Source: Jeotgalibacillus marinus
GTDB lineage: Bacteria; Bacillota; Bacilli; Bacillales; Jeotgalibacillaceae
Reading direction: 5' to 3'
Assembly: GCF_040801915.1 (NCBI RefSeq)
Contig: NZ_JBFMIA010000005.1
Span: 118,011 to 182,010, forward strand
DNA: 64,000 bases
The position numbers and the translations under genes were made by a program. The stretch's first letter is position 1; every line of letters begins with the position of its first letter. Shown here piece by piece: positions 8,653 through 17,171 of the stretch. Under the pieces are notes generated by a model. The model was not told the origin of the DNA. It saw only the letters and a program-made list of their open reading frames with translations, and did no database searches.

Positions 8653-9235
8653 AAAAGGACCCTCCTCAAGTTTTCGTTTCCTCTTTGACACCAATAAGTT
8701 GCCAATGAATTAAAGGTTAGTTCACAAGTCGAATTGATACCTCATCAAACACAGTTTGCTTTCAACTTTTCTCAAGATTAATCCATACCTTTGAATGAAA
8801 TGAACGAGCTGAATTCTTTTACCGATTGAAGGAAAGAAGGAACGAACGCGTTGAATGGATTGAGGAGACGAAATAGCCCATTTAGACTTCCCATTTTAAA
8901 AATTTGTTTCCTATTACAACACTTAACAAAAGAAAACCAGAGAGAACCGATAAATTCACAATACTGTCTTGTGTGAACAACTCCCCTTTCTATCGCATAA
9001 TAAATTCTGTGATAAGTCATGATTTATTGAAAAATCTTTACCACTCGAAAATGAATACACCCGCTATAATCCTTAAAAAAGGCATTGGAATAAAAAAGAA
9101 CAAGATGTCTACATAAAAAAACTAGCAAAGATCATCGCTTGCATTAATCTTATTCTTCAAATTAATATAAATATCCGTCATTTTCTATACTAAGAGATAA
9201 AACAATAGTGACCATCTACACGTAGCAAAAATTTT
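8653..9235. other. Intergenic stretch upstream of nagZ
   Basis: About 580 AT-rich bases separate nagZ from a truncated acetyltransferase gene. An 80-codon open frame on the minus strand (8778-9020) has no convincing SD and no family resemblance, and its overlap with a plus-strand frame is typical of chance. The nagZ promoter must lie here, but I found no clear -35/-10 pair and no copy of the murQ palindrome. Confidence 0.5.
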
Positions 9236-9715
9236 TTATCTTATAACGAATACTGAATATTTTATTGGATCTTCAAACCCTAATCTTTCAGCCAATTTTA
9301 TCGATGCAAAATTATTAACATCACAATCCCATTTGGGTTTCAAATTTCTTTCAATACAATGTTCAATGAATATTTCTGCATCATTTCCAGCTAAGCCTAT
9401 TCCCCTAAACTTATTTTGAGTTGCAATATCAATTTCAGCAAATTGTGGTGACTTAAATATAGATGTACACTCACCCACAACAGTATCATTATGTAGCAAA
9501 CAATAACCAAAACCATTCTCAATAAAATTTGATACTGAACCCCAATATTCATTATAATAAGATTCATTAAATTCCGGACTTTCAGTAATTATTTTTTCAT
9601 TTATTCTACTTACTATAAATTCTTTAGAGAGTTTTGCTTTGTTTATTGTTGAGTATGTATCCTCATTAAAAATAAAAGAATATCTATCCATTTGCCTAAA
9701 CTCTTTTTCAAACAA
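9236..9715 (-). CDS. GNAT acetyltransferase, probably N-terminally truncated
   Basis: The 159 residues match the C-terminal portion of GNAT_acetyltran-type proteins (usually about 265 residues). These have a variable N-terminal half and then the acetyl-CoA domain seen here: IENGFGYCLLHND, IDIATQNKFRGIGLA (pantetheine loop) and WDCDVNNFASIKLAERLGF. No open frame continues upstream to supply the missing hundred residues. The first possible start is a TTG at 9715 without a good SD; an ATG follows at residue 9. The bases before it are AT-rich and empty. It is most likely a 5'-deleted remnant next to the oxalate decarboxylase gene, though a short functional protein cannot be excluded. Substrate unknown. 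Confidence 0.6.
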   Translation of the reverse strand: MFEKEFRQMDRYSFIFNEDTYSTINKAKLSKEFIVSRINEKIITESPEFNESYYNEYWGSVSNFIENGFGYCLLHNDTVVGECTSIFKSPQFAEIDIATQNKFRGIGLAGNDAEIFIEHCIERNLKPKWDCDVNNFASIKLAERLGFEDPIKYSVFVIR

Positions 9716-9889
9716 CTTATTTATAACTTGATCCCATCCTTCCTATCAAGATCACGGTTTAAAGTTTAGAAGATCATTAAAATAACTCGCTTTAATTGAC
9801 TATTTATGAAATTCGCATACGCATAAATTACCACCATAAACTATAACGTATAATATCTGAAAAATTCCTTACTTAAAGGAGGGCGATTC

Positions 9890-11065
9890 ATGGATAGACA
9901 GCCTAACGGGACAGGGGAAGTTACAAATGTTCCTCAACCTATTAGAGAAGAAGATGGTGCCGGTGCGACAGATCTCGGTCCTCGTGACATCATGCGCGAT
10001 CTTGAAAACCCTGATATGTTCGTACCACCTGTTACTGATTCTGGAAGGATTCCTAACTTGAAATTTTCCTTTTCTGACACGAATATGCAGTTATATAAGG
10101 GCGGGTGGGCACGTGAAGTAACGATTAGAGAGCTGCCGATTGCAACCACCCTAGCTGCCGTAAACATGCGCTTGACCCCAGGAGGAGTTAGAGAAATGCA
10201 CTGGCATAAACAGGCAGAGTGGGCATACATGCTTCTTGGCAAGGCTCGTATCACAGCTGTGGATCAAAACGGACGAAACTTTATTTCCGATGTTAGTGAA
10301 GGAGAGCTTTGGTACTTCCCCCCTGGCATTCCGCACTCGATTCAAGGTTTAGAAGAAGGCTGCGAATTCTTGCTCGTATTTGATGACGGAAGCTTTTCGG
10401 AAAGTGATACGTTATCTATCTCTGATTGGTTTGCACACACACCGAAGGACATACTAACAGCCAATTTTGGTGTACCAAAACACGCATTCTCCCACATTCC
10501 TACTAAACAAAAGTACATATTTCAATCGAATATCCCTAACGCTTTAGGAAACGAGAAGGTCAAGAGCCCCTATGGTACAGTTCCGAAAAGTTTTACACAT
10601 AACTTACTAGGTCAAAAACCAATAAAGACATCAGGAGGAACGGTGCGAATTGTTGACTCAACAATCTTTCCCGTTTCAACAACAATCGCAGCTGCTCTAG
10701 TCGAGGTCGTACCTGGAGGAATACGCGAAATGCATTGGCACCCGAACACAGATGAGTGGCAGTATTATCTTACAGGAAAAGCTCGCATGACAGTGTTCGC
10801 AGGTCAGGGTACAGCTCGCACCTTTAATTATAGAGCTGGCGATGTCGGTTACGTACCTTTTGCTTTTGGTCATTACATCCAAAATATAGGGAATGAGAGC
10901 TTGTGGTTCCTAGAAATGTTTAAAAGCAGACGCTTCGAGGATATTTCTCTCAACCAATGGATGGCGCTCACACCCCCTAGTTTAGTAGAAGAAAACTTAG
11001 ATGTAGGACCGGAATTGATAAATGCCTTACGTAAGGAGAAGTGGCCAGTCGTCAAATACGAGTAA
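9890..11065 (+). CDS. oxdC: Oxalate decarboxylase-type bicupin
   Basis: A 391-residue bicupin, close in length to B. subtilis OxdC (385). Such enzymes split oxalate into formate and CO2 using manganese. Both metal sites are complete: His104, His106, Glu110 and His149 in the first cupin, and His282, His284, Glu289 and His328 in the second. The lid reads Ser-Glu-Ser-Asp-Thr at 170-174; its Glu171 aligns with the proton-donating Glu162 of OxdC, which favours decarboxylase over oxidase activity. The SD AAAGGAGGG precedes the ATG, and TATAAT occurs at 9849-9854 without a clear -35. No signal peptide. It stands alone, facing the flanking minus-strand genes. It could equally be the OxdD paralog, which in B. 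subtilis is a spore protein. Confidence 0.88.
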   Translation: MDRQPNGTGEVTNVPQPIREEDGAGATDLGPRDIMRDLENPDMFVPPVTDSGRIPNLKFSFSDTNMQLYKGGWAREVTIRELPIATTLAAVNMRLTPGGVREMHWHKQAEWAYMLLGKARITAVDQNGRNFISDVSEGELWYFPPGIPHSIQGLEEGCEFLLVFDDGSFSESDTLSISDWFAHTPKDILTANFGVPKHAFSHIPTKQKYIFQSNIPNALGNEKVKSPYGTVPKSFTHNLLGQKPIKTSGGTVRIVDSTIFPVSTTIAAALVEVVPGGIREMHWHPNTDEWQYYLTGKARMTVFAGQGTARTFNYRAGDVGYVPFAFGHYIQNIGNESLWFLEMFKSRRFEDISLNQWMALTPPSLVEENLDVGPELINALRKEKWPVVKYE

Positions 11066-11070
11066 AATCA

Positions 11071-11517
11071 CTAAACACAATTAACATACTTCAAGACTGA
11101 TATCGGGTATTTCGCAGGACGTTTTCCAAACCATCTAAATTTCATTTGAGCTAACCAACCAAATATTTGTAAGAACTTTTTATCGACCTGTAACACTGGA
11201 AAATTCTCTGGTAAATCTTTAGCATCTATACTTGAAAATCCATTTTTTTCATAAAATCGATGAGCAGCTAAAAATTGTGGTGTTGTTCCGAGATACACCG
11301 CTTTAATTGACTTTTCTCTTGCCCATTCAATGGCATTGGTTAATAAAAGACTTGCCGTTTTATATTTTGCTCCTCGGTATTCTTTATCTACAAACATCTT
11401 TCTTAATGCAACTTGATTATTCCCTATGTCTAAAAAACTAATTGTACCAACTATTTTCCCGTCATAAAGAGAGAGCGATCCAAAAATAGTCTGATAAAAA
11501 TCCTCTATAGTAAACAA
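11071..11517 (-). CDS. GNAT acetyltransferase, first beta-strand missing
   Basis: A GNAT-fold protein with VALRKMFVDKEYRGAKYKTA (acetyl-CoA loop, about residues 35-54) and AHRFYEKNGF near 85-94. The C-terminus, including ISVLKY, looks normal for the family. The only start is a TTG at 11517 in the middle of the conserved DQPDLFTIEDFYQ segment. The same frame stays open, with family-like sequence (IQQQEYNIQINKDDQPD), up to an in-frame TAA at 11602-11604, but without ATG, GTG or TTG. So the beginning of the gene has apparently been lost, perhaps by a small deletion joining it to the next GNAT gene, which ends at 11613. Likely decaying; substrate unknown. Confidence 0.6.
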   Translation of the reverse strand: MFTIEDFYQTIFGSLSLYDGKIVGTISFLDIGNNQVALRKMFVDKEYRGAKYKTASLLLTNAIEWAREKSIKAVYLGTTPQFLAAHRFYEKNGFSSIDAKDLPENFPVLQVDKKFLQIFGWLAQMKFRWFGKRPAKYPISVLKYVNCV

Positions 11518-11612
11518 GTCGGGCTGATCATCCTTGTTTATCTGAATGTTGTATTCTTGTTGCTGAATATGAAGAATTGGGGAACGATTACACCCGTTAG
11601 CTTAATAAGACT

Positions 11613-12068
11613 TTATGTAATTTTCTTTTTAAAAGAAGTGAGAGATAAATCTTCTGTTACTCTTATTTCTTCTTTCTTTGAAAATCCACTTTTTTTATAC
11701 AGTGACACTACAGGTGTATTTTTGGAACCAGTTGATACGATAATTGTTTCAATACCTTTTTCACATTTTTCGATAAAATCTAATAACATCTTAGCAATTC
11801 CTTTTCTAAAATGCTTTGGATGTACCATTAATCGATGTATGTCCAGAACACCATTTGCTATTTTTATAGAAATGACTCCGCTTAACTCTTCTTTTAAGTA
11901 ATAACCATAAAAAGTTTCTCCACATCGTTGCAAGGTGTCAACTGTATCTTTTAAAGGTGGGATTTCGTAAAAGTTAATTAATTCTGCCTCTATCATATAT
12001 GAAGGGATTTGAATGTTTAAAACTTCTTCAGCAAATTTAGGATTAGTTATATCAATTTTTTCAATCAA
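11613..12068 (-). CDS. GNAT family N-acetyltransferase
   Basis: A complete 151-residue GNAT protein. Strand beta-4 and the acetyl-CoA loop are LDIHRLMVHPKHFRKGIAKM (about 75-94), followed by the beta-5 strand ETIIVSTGSKN and VSLYKKSGF. The start is TTG at 12068 with GAGGGTGG upstream. It ends only about 10 bp before the remains of the next acetyltransferase reading frame. Substrate cannot be predicted; similar proteins acetylate small amines or protein N-termini. Confidence 0.8.
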   Translation of the reverse strand: MIEKIDITNPKFAEEVLNIQIPSYMIEAELINFYEIPPLKDTVDTLQRCGETFYGYYLKEELSGVISIKIANGVLDIHRLMVHPKHFRKGIAKMLLDFIEKCEKGIETIIVSTGSKNTPVVSLYKKSGFSKKEEIRVTEDLSLTSFKKKIT

Positions 12069-12218
12069 AGCTATCCACCCTCTCTAATTAGATTATGTTT
12101 ATTATTCTTATTGCTTACCTGCCCCGTTATCATACCTGTAGAGCGTTAAATTTCTACTTTGACAAAAAACAAAGCTCTTCAGTATGATGAGTGTACAAAA
12201 AAACCAAATAGATATTTC

Positions 12219-13109
12219 TCACGCATGCCCACTTATTCGCAGGATTTCATCATATTTGCTAAGAAATTCTATTAACTTTTTATTTACATCCTCCGACTCT
12301 TTTCCAAGCCATATTAAATGCCCCCACGAATCCAGCAAACAAATTTTTGAACTTGGGATATGTTGATGGGCATAATGGACATGTTCCAAAGGTACAGCTC
12401 CATCGTGTTTACTATGCATCAATAAAGTTGGGCAAGAAATTGCCTGCAAATCTTCTGAAGAAAGCTCTTTAGTTTGTAGTAAATCAATTAAAAAACCGTG
12501 TCCTGATCGCTGGCGGTTGTTCATTTTTCTAATCTCATCAACATCCTCTTCCTTCATCTTACTCATCACTTGATCGTACGAAAGCTGACTAAATGAAGGA
12601 ACCATTTGTTTAAAAATATAGTGAGGAAAACGATTATTTATGATCGAAACGAGTTTCCATGTGATTTTTTCAAAAAAAGGCCTGAATAAAATTTGTGCAG
12701 CCTTGTATTCTTTATCTTTAGGAGTTAGCCATTCTTTTGTAACCGCACTTTGCAACGTTAGTGTTTGGACCCTTTCTGGGTAATGAGAAGCAAAATAAAT
12801 TCCGCTTGGTCCTCCTGCTGAAACAGAAAGAAGGTGAACTTTTTCAATTTTTAAATGGTTTAATAGTTTCAAATAGTATTCACAAGCTTTAGATAAATTT
12901 CCCCCAATTTCTTTGGAGGTCCTTCCATAACCTGCTCTTGAAGGGGTAATTATAGAGAAGCCACTCTGAACTAATTTGTCATATCCAAATTCCTCATAAC
13001 AATTCGAATGCCCACCACTCATAACAAATATTGGCATTTCACTATCCCCTATAATTGAATACTCGAGTGTTTTTCCGTCAACTGTATATGTTTCAATTTT
13101 TCTTTTCAT
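12219..13109 (-). CDS. Alpha/beta-fold hydrolase
   Basis: A 296-residue alpha/beta hydrolase counted from the ATG at 13109, which has GGTGGT just upstream; the frame can extend to a TTG at 13121. The oxyanion-side segment is FVMSGGHSN, the nucleophile elbow reads SVSAGG (the usual first Gly replaced by Ser), the acid is probably the Asp in LMHSKHDGAVP and the histidine that in SWGHLIW. The region before the acid (about residues 145-200) is the cap. No signal peptide, so it is cytosolic. It stands alone between the GNAT gene and the kinase gene. Esterase, thioesterase and haloperoxidase-type activities are all possible. Confidence 0.8.
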   Translation of the reverse strand: MKRKIETYTVDGKTLEYSIIGDSEMPIFVMSGGHSNCYEEFGYDKLVQSGFSIITPSRAGYGRTSKEIGGNLSKACEYYLKLLNHLKIEKVHLLSVSAGGPSGIYFASHYPERVQTLTLQSAVTKEWLTPKDKEYKAAQILFRPFFEKITWKLVSIINNRFPHYIFKQMVPSFSQLSYDQVMSKMKEEDVDEIRKMNNRQRSGHGFLIDLLQTKELSSEDLQAISCPTLLMHSKHDGAVPLEHVHYAHQHIPSSKICLLDSWGHLIWLGKESEDVNKKLIEFLSKYDEILRISGHA

Positions 13110-13595
13110 TGATACCACCAACCTCGTCAGTATAAATAGGTTTCATACTTCTTTAACCTCTTGCTCTGAATATTTTTTCTCTTTATCAAAGTGTTTTAGT
13201 TTCTTAACCTGGTAGAGTGCTTATTCACCTAATCTCTCATTTTTAAAATAGTTATCCAAAATTTTCACTCTTCTTGGGTTACTCTAAGCTTACTAAAAAC
13301 TCCTTTTTAAATTAGTTTTCCTCTTTTTTAGTTTTTATCCAAATATAGGATGAATCTGTTTTAACAGCTAAATAATAACAGTTATTAGGATAAGTGATAC
13401 TACGAATATTTAAAATGTTCAATAAATTAAAGTCAGAAATCTGTTGATTATTTAGTTATGATTGTCCATGACAATCCTGCACCAATCATGTCGTTACCCT
13501 TCCCCTTCAAGAGTTGTTCTTACATATTCAAGTTGTGTAGGATGCAGACATTACAATTATTCCATTAAAGCCCTCGCCTTTAACGGAATAAAGAC
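13110..13595. other. Intergenic stretch, AT-rich
   Basis: Nearly 490 bases without a supported gene. No open frame has both an SD and codon structure. The only clear structure is the hairpin at 13558-13590 next to the kinase gene stop. The promoter of the hydrolase gene must lie near 13120-13200 but is not obvious. Confidence 0.5.
13558..13590 (-). terminator. Hairpin after the APH-type gene
   Basis: TATTCCATTAAAG pairs with CTTTAACGGAATA (one G-U type mismatch) around a 7-base loop, only 5 bp past the stop codon at 13596. There is no strong T run on the minus strand, so termination may be inefficient. Confidence 0.5.
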
Positions 13596-14387
13596 TTAAA
13601 TCCATTCACTCCTATGCTCAGCAATGAATTTAATATCATTTTGATAATGTTCAAGATGTCCTTCATCTATCATCTTTTGAAAAGCAAGGTCACCTACACT
13701 CGCTTTTCTTTTAATTGTTTTACATAACCCTTGTAATCGTAGCAATACCATTTCTAAATAATCTTCTTCAAATCCTTCACCGTAAGAATCAAAAAACACT
13801 TTAGCTCTACGTTTAATACGGTTAGCATGCTGGAATGAATTATAATAAATTTTTTTACCTGTTTCAGTAAGATAAAATCTACTTAATGGTACACAAGTAT
13901 AAAGAGTATAAGCTATGTCCCAAAGTCGTGGACCAGGTCCAGCTACATCAAAATCAATAATACCTATTGGTCTTTCATTCTGAAAAATAATGTTGTATAT
14001 TGCAAAGTCATTATGGCATAGTACCTCCACTTGTTGTGGGGTATTATCTAAGGATTGCCAACTATCATCAAATGAAAAGTCGCTTACAGATTCATGATAA
14101 TGACGGAGCATTTTCGCTATTTCTATTAAGACATCTTCAGACCACATATATCGTTTTAAAGGATAATTACCAGCTTCTCCTTCGATAAATGATAGTATCT
14201 CTCTTCCTTTTTCATCGATACCTTGGTATTTAGGTGCATAATCGTACCCTTTGTTTTCAAGGTGTTTCAACAGTGCATGAATTCTTTTGCTATTTGACTT
14301 TAATTCTCGTCTAACTGTATTACCTGAACGATAAACTTTTGAGACGTTTCCACCAGCTAACAATTCCTCATTTGAACTATTAGACAT
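13596..14387 (-). CDS. Aminoglycoside phosphotransferase (APH)-fold kinase
   Basis: A 263-residue protein counted from the ATG at 14387, placed by the excellent SD AAGGAGGTG; the ATG at 14414 has none. It has a shortened N-lobe and a complete APH C-lobe: catalytic loop CHNDFAIYNIIF (HxDxxxxN) and the metal-binding IIDFDVAGPGPRLWDIAY, as in the APH/choline kinase superfamily. Such proteins phosphorylate aminoglycosides, macrolides or small metabolites, but family membership alone does not indicate resistance, and chromosomal Bacillus copies generally have no known substrate. It is a single-gene unit with a hairpin after the stop. The neighbourhood gives no clue to its substrate. Confidence 0.82.
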   Translation of the reverse strand: MSNSSNEELLAGGNVSKVYRSGNTVRRELKSNSKRIHALLKHLENKGYDYAPKYQGIDEKGREILSFIEGEAGNYPLKRYMWSEDVLIEIAKMLRHYHESVSDFSFDDSWQSLDNTPQQVEVLCHNDFAIYNIIFQNERPIGIIDFDVAGPGPRLWDIAYTLYTCVPLSRFYLTETGKKIYYNSFQHANRIKRRAKVFFDSYGEGFEEDYLEMVLLRLQGLCKTIKRKASVGDLAFQKMIDEGHLEHYQNDIKFIAEHRSEWI

Positions 14388-14541
14388 ATAATACACCTCC
14401 TTGTCTTGTTCCATTAAACTGCCCTTTAGCTGTATAAGCTCCTATATATACAATACCATAAAAAGTAAAATTATCCTTATCTTATTTAAAAACAACAACC
14501 TTATGAAAAGAGCCTATTAAAAAGAAAAAAGCAAGTTAAAA

Positions 14542-14573
14542 AAGAAGCTACTCGCATTTGCGACTAGCTTCTT
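14542..14573 (-). terminator. Rho-independent terminator of the CAP-domain gene
   Basis: AAGAAGCTA and TAGCTTCTT, extended inwards by TCGC/GCGA, form a long stem. Read on the minus strand it ends in CTTCTTTTTTAAC. It lies 10 bp past the stop at 14583. Confidence 0.85.
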
Positions 14574-14582
14574 TTGGTTAAT

Positions 14583-15482
14583 TTATTTCTCAATGAACAT
14601 TTGTGTCCAGTAGTTTCCTTCTTCAATATGACCGATACCAATATGAGTGTACGATGAACTCATGATGTTTTTACGGTGTCCTTCACTGTTCATCCATGCT
14701 TGAACAACTTCTTCTGGTGAACGTTGTCCCATAGCAATGTTTTCTCCAGCGCTTCTATAGTTTACTCCGTATGCTTTCATCATATCAAAAGGGGAACCGT
14801 ATGTTGGACTAGTATGATCGAAATATTGATTTTGTTGCATATCTTTCGATTTGTCTTTTGCTACATTACTTAATTGTGTATCAAGTTGAAGTGCATCTAA
14901 ACCTTCTTTGTTTCTTTCAACATTTGTTAATTCAACCACTTGTTGTTCAAAGCTTGATACATTTGTTGCATCATCTTGTTGAGTTGATTCCTTAGGTGCT
15001 ACTTCTTGTTCAGTTGATGACTGAGCGACTTTTTGTGCTTTAGGATTCTCTACTTGAGGTGTTTCTACTTCCTGTGTCTCAACAGGTTGCTCTTCTTTTT
15101 GTTCAGGTGCTTGTTGTTTTGGTTGTTCTTGTTGTTTTGGTGTTTCTTGTTGTGATGCTGGTGCTGGTGTTTCCTGATGTACTGGTGCTTCTTGTTGTAA
15201 TATTGTTTTCTGTTGTTTTGGTGTTTGTTGTGTTTTTGACGTTTCTTGATCTTGATTTTCTTTTAATGAAGAACGATCGATGTCCCATTTATTTAATTGG
15301 GGTGAAAGTTCCAACCAATTAACTTTATAGTCTTCTAGTGGATTCTTCAGATCAAGGGTTTGAGTGCCCAATTCTATGTCTTCCTGCTTTTGATTCTGTG
15401 TTTGAAAATCAGGAGTTGGAGTTGGCGAGACTAGAAGTGCGGTTGCTGCAGTTCCTAAAACAATTAGTAATTTACCTTTCAT
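14583..15482 (-). CDS. Secreted CAP/SCP-domain protein (YkwD-like)
   Basis: A 299-residue secreted protein: a signal sequence (about 1-20), a spacer, a strongly Gln/Pro/Glu-rich linker (about 75-165) and a C-terminal CAP domain (about 178-298). The CAP signatures are LTNVERNKEGL, YFDHTSPTYGSPFDMM, SAGENIAMGQRSPEEVVQAW and GHRKNIM, with the metal-site-type histidines present. Bacterial CAP proteins occur in spores and cell envelopes, but their activity is mostly unknown. The ATG has AAGGAG upstream. The linker has such a biased composition that other frames over it are also open (for example plus 15059-15322), which are artefacts. Well-formed terminators stand on both sides of the unit. Confidence 0.88.
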   Translation of the reverse strand: MKGKLLIVLGTAATALLVSPTPTPDFQTQNQKQEDIELGTQTLDLKNPLEDYKVNWLELSPQLNKWDIDRSSLKENQDQETSKTQQTPKQQKTILQQEAPVHQETPAPASQQETPKQQEQPKQQAPEQKEEQPVETQEVETPQVENPKAQKVAQSSTEQEVAPKESTQQDDATNVSSFEQQVVELTNVERNKEGLDALQLDTQLSNVAKDKSKDMQQNQYFDHTSPTYGSPFDMMKAYGVNYRSAGENIAMGQRSPEEVVQAWMNSEGHRKNIMSSSYTHIGIGHIEEGNYWTQMFIEK

Positions 15483-15618
15483 GATGTTTACTTGCTCCTT
15501 TGTTGTTGTCTTTTCTATACCTTCATCCTATCATTCTTTTTTTGTCATAATCGTGGTCGAAATTGGCAATCATACAATCTTTATTTCTTACACAAAAAGA
15601 TTTTGTGATTTACTTAAC

Positions 15619-15659
15619 ATAAAAGGCAAACCTATTGATTTAATAGGTTTGCCTTTTAT
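15619..15659 (-). terminator. Terminator of the cobW-type operon
   Basis: A perfect 18-bp stem (ATAAAAGGCAAACCTATT and its complement) with a 5-base loop, followed by TTTTATG-like sequence on both strands. It is downstream of the 15790-17000 gene pair and upstream of the divergent side of the CAP gene, so it insulates the two. The rest of 15483-15789 shows no gene. Confidence 0.75.
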
Positions 15660-15789
15660 GTTCTTATATAGGATAAACATGTTAAATTTGGTGGATCTCG
15701 TGCACTTCTTATAATTATTAACGCTATTTTAGTATTGACAAGTTTTTAGTAATGAAGATCTTTTACAATTATGACAGTGGTATGACGAG

Positions 15790-16062
15790 TCATTCTCCCT
15801 CAATGGAGCTATGAATTTGCGTATAACGTTTAATAAGTTCAACCTTATGCGCTAACTCAAGTGAAGACTGGACAATTCTCTCGACAGCAAGATAATACTT
15901 TTCATTTTGGGATTTTCGTAGCCTTGGATGTGTTAATTCATCTAATAACTCTCTTTTAATCACTTGATGAAGTGTTTCTTCAGCTGAAAGCTCAGATGGT
16001 AAAGTGCGCTCACTCCATAAATTCTTGTATGATTCCAATAGGTTTAGTGCTGTTAACTTCAT
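15790..16062 (-). CDS. Small helical protein of unknown function, partner of the CobW-type gene
   Basis: A 90-residue, mostly helical, charged protein with no recognisable domain, no cysteines and no membrane segment. The ATG has GGAAGTG upstream, inside the end of the preceding gene; only 2 bp separate the two genes, so translation is probably coupled. Histidines at about 32, 45 and 71 and several glutamates could bind a metal, but this is not a recognised motif. I do not recognise the family. Context suggests it works with the metallochaperone GTPase. Confidence 0.65.
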   Translation of the reverse strand: MKLTALNLLESYKNLWSERTLPSELSAEETLHQVIKRELLDELTHPRLRKSQNEKYYLAVERIVQSSLELAHKVELIKRYTQIHSSIEGE

Positions 16063-16064
16063 TG

Positions 16065-17000
16065 TTACACTTCCTTTAACTGCTCTAATCTTTTCAAGTC
16101 ATGTGAGATCGTTTCTTTTGAAATGCCTTCACCAATAATGACAAGATTTTTCGGCATATTCATGTCCTCTGGTAAATAAACAGGCATTCCAAATGAATAG
16201 TGAAAAAGCATGGGGTATTTTTCATGACTAAATGGAACATACCCTTTCATTCGGTAAACAGTGGATGGCAGTGCACGCATCCAGTTTTCAAATGCTTCTT
16301 GCTCGATTACTCCATTAAATGTGTAAACAATTGCCTGCATAGATAGTTCGTGTTGAATTCGAACTCGATCATGCTCAGTTTGGTTAAAGTTCGAAATTTG
16401 CTCAAGTACATTCTCCGAAATGTTAGCGTAATTGGTCATGATAATACGAGCATGTTTGTTGATACCTTGTAGTTCACTGACGGCAGTTGATTGCTCCATT
16501 TCTTTCAGTAGATCCACTTTATTTAACAATACAACTCCGGCGTGTCTTATTTGTTCACGGTATAATTGCAGTACTTGAGGAGATAATTCCTGCCTTCTAA
16601 CCCATTGCATCGCATCAACCACTGTTAATATCCCTTTAAATTCCAAATGTTCTGCAAAAAGAGGCGACATCATCGCATCGACTACTTCAACTGGGTGAGC
16701 AGCACCTGTTGTTTCAATTAGCAACGTGTCAAACTCTTCATTCCACAGTAATTCTTGTAGCTGTGCTTCGAGTTTGTCTTGTATCGTACAACATATACAA
16801 CCATCTAATAATTCAGCAAGAGGCAAATCTTGATCGACTTCAGAGGAATCAATTGATACGTTGCCCAGTTCATTCATCAATACAGCAGGTACTTTTCCTG
16901 CTGCCTTATGCATCCGAATCATTTGCTTTAACAAACTTGTTTTTCCACTACCTAGAAATCCAGATAAAATATAGACATCTTTTTTTGACTTCTTATTCAT
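16065..17000 (-). CDS. CobW/COG0523-family GTP-binding metallochaperone
   Basis: A G3E-family P-loop GTPase of 311 residues. Walker A is GFLGSGKTS (about 14-22); the family metal motif is Cys68-Ile-Cys70-Cys71 in LLDGCICCTI; Walker B and the family motif are LLIETTGAAHP (about 95-105); and the guanine-specificity motif is LLNKVDLL. The CobW C-terminal domain spans about 210-311, with VYRMKGYVPF. Relatives deliver zinc or other metals to client enzymes, and several are Zur-regulated in Bacillus. I saw no clear Zur box in the 170 bp upstream. It is followed by the 90-residue gene 2 bp later. The metal and client are unknown. Confidence 0.85.
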   Translation of the reverse strand: MNKKSKKDVYILSGFLGSGKTSLLKQMIRMHKAAGKVPAVLMNELGNVSIDSSEVDQDLPLAELLDGCICCTIQDKLEAQLQELLWNEEFDTLLIETTGAAHPVEVVDAMMSPLFAEHLEFKGILTVVDAMQWVRRQELSPQVLQLYREQIRHAGVVLLNKVDLLKEMEQSTAVSELQGINKHARIIMTNYANISENVLEQISNFNQTEHDRVRIQHELSMQAIVYTFNGVIEQEAFENWMRALPSTVYRMKGYVPFSHEKYPMLFHYSFGMPVYLPEDMNMPKNLVIIGEGISKETISHDLKRLEQLKEV

Positions 17001-17080
17001 ATCTCATTCACTCCTAAGTGTACATTCTAGACTAATTCGTTTACTATACCATCGCTTTTAATTTATATTCCATTATACGC

Positions 17081-17115
17081 GAGAAAGCTAGCGCCGTAAT
17101 TGCGCTAGCTTTCTC
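17081..17115 (-). terminator. Terminator-like hairpin after the ctpA-type gene
   Basis: A perfect 14-bp stem (GAGAAAGCTAGCGC with its complement) around a 7-base loop. There is no long T run on the minus strand; a TATAAT on that strand directly after the stem may be the -10 of the downstream cobW-type gene. Confidence 0.65.
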
Positions 17116-17171
17116 TCCTGTTTCTTCCAGTGTACATAAAAGCCAAAGTCTGAAATCAATCCACCTTACAA

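Noticed and set aside
8778..9020. 80-codon minus-strand frame upstream of nagZ
   Set aside because: No SD, no family resemblance, and it overlaps an equally open plus-strand frame.
14000..14188. Plus-strand frame inside the APH-fold gene, considered as antisense gene
   Set aside because: No SD and fully explained as the complement of a conserved kinase gene.
13596..14387. Idea that the APH-fold gene is an antibiotic-resistance determinant
   Set aside because: Only the general fold is visible; no resistance-class motif or mobile context.
15059..15322. Open frames in other readings across the CAP-domain gene linker
   Set aside because: They reflect the biased Gln/Pro codons of the linker; translations are low-complexity valine/leucine or threonine runs.
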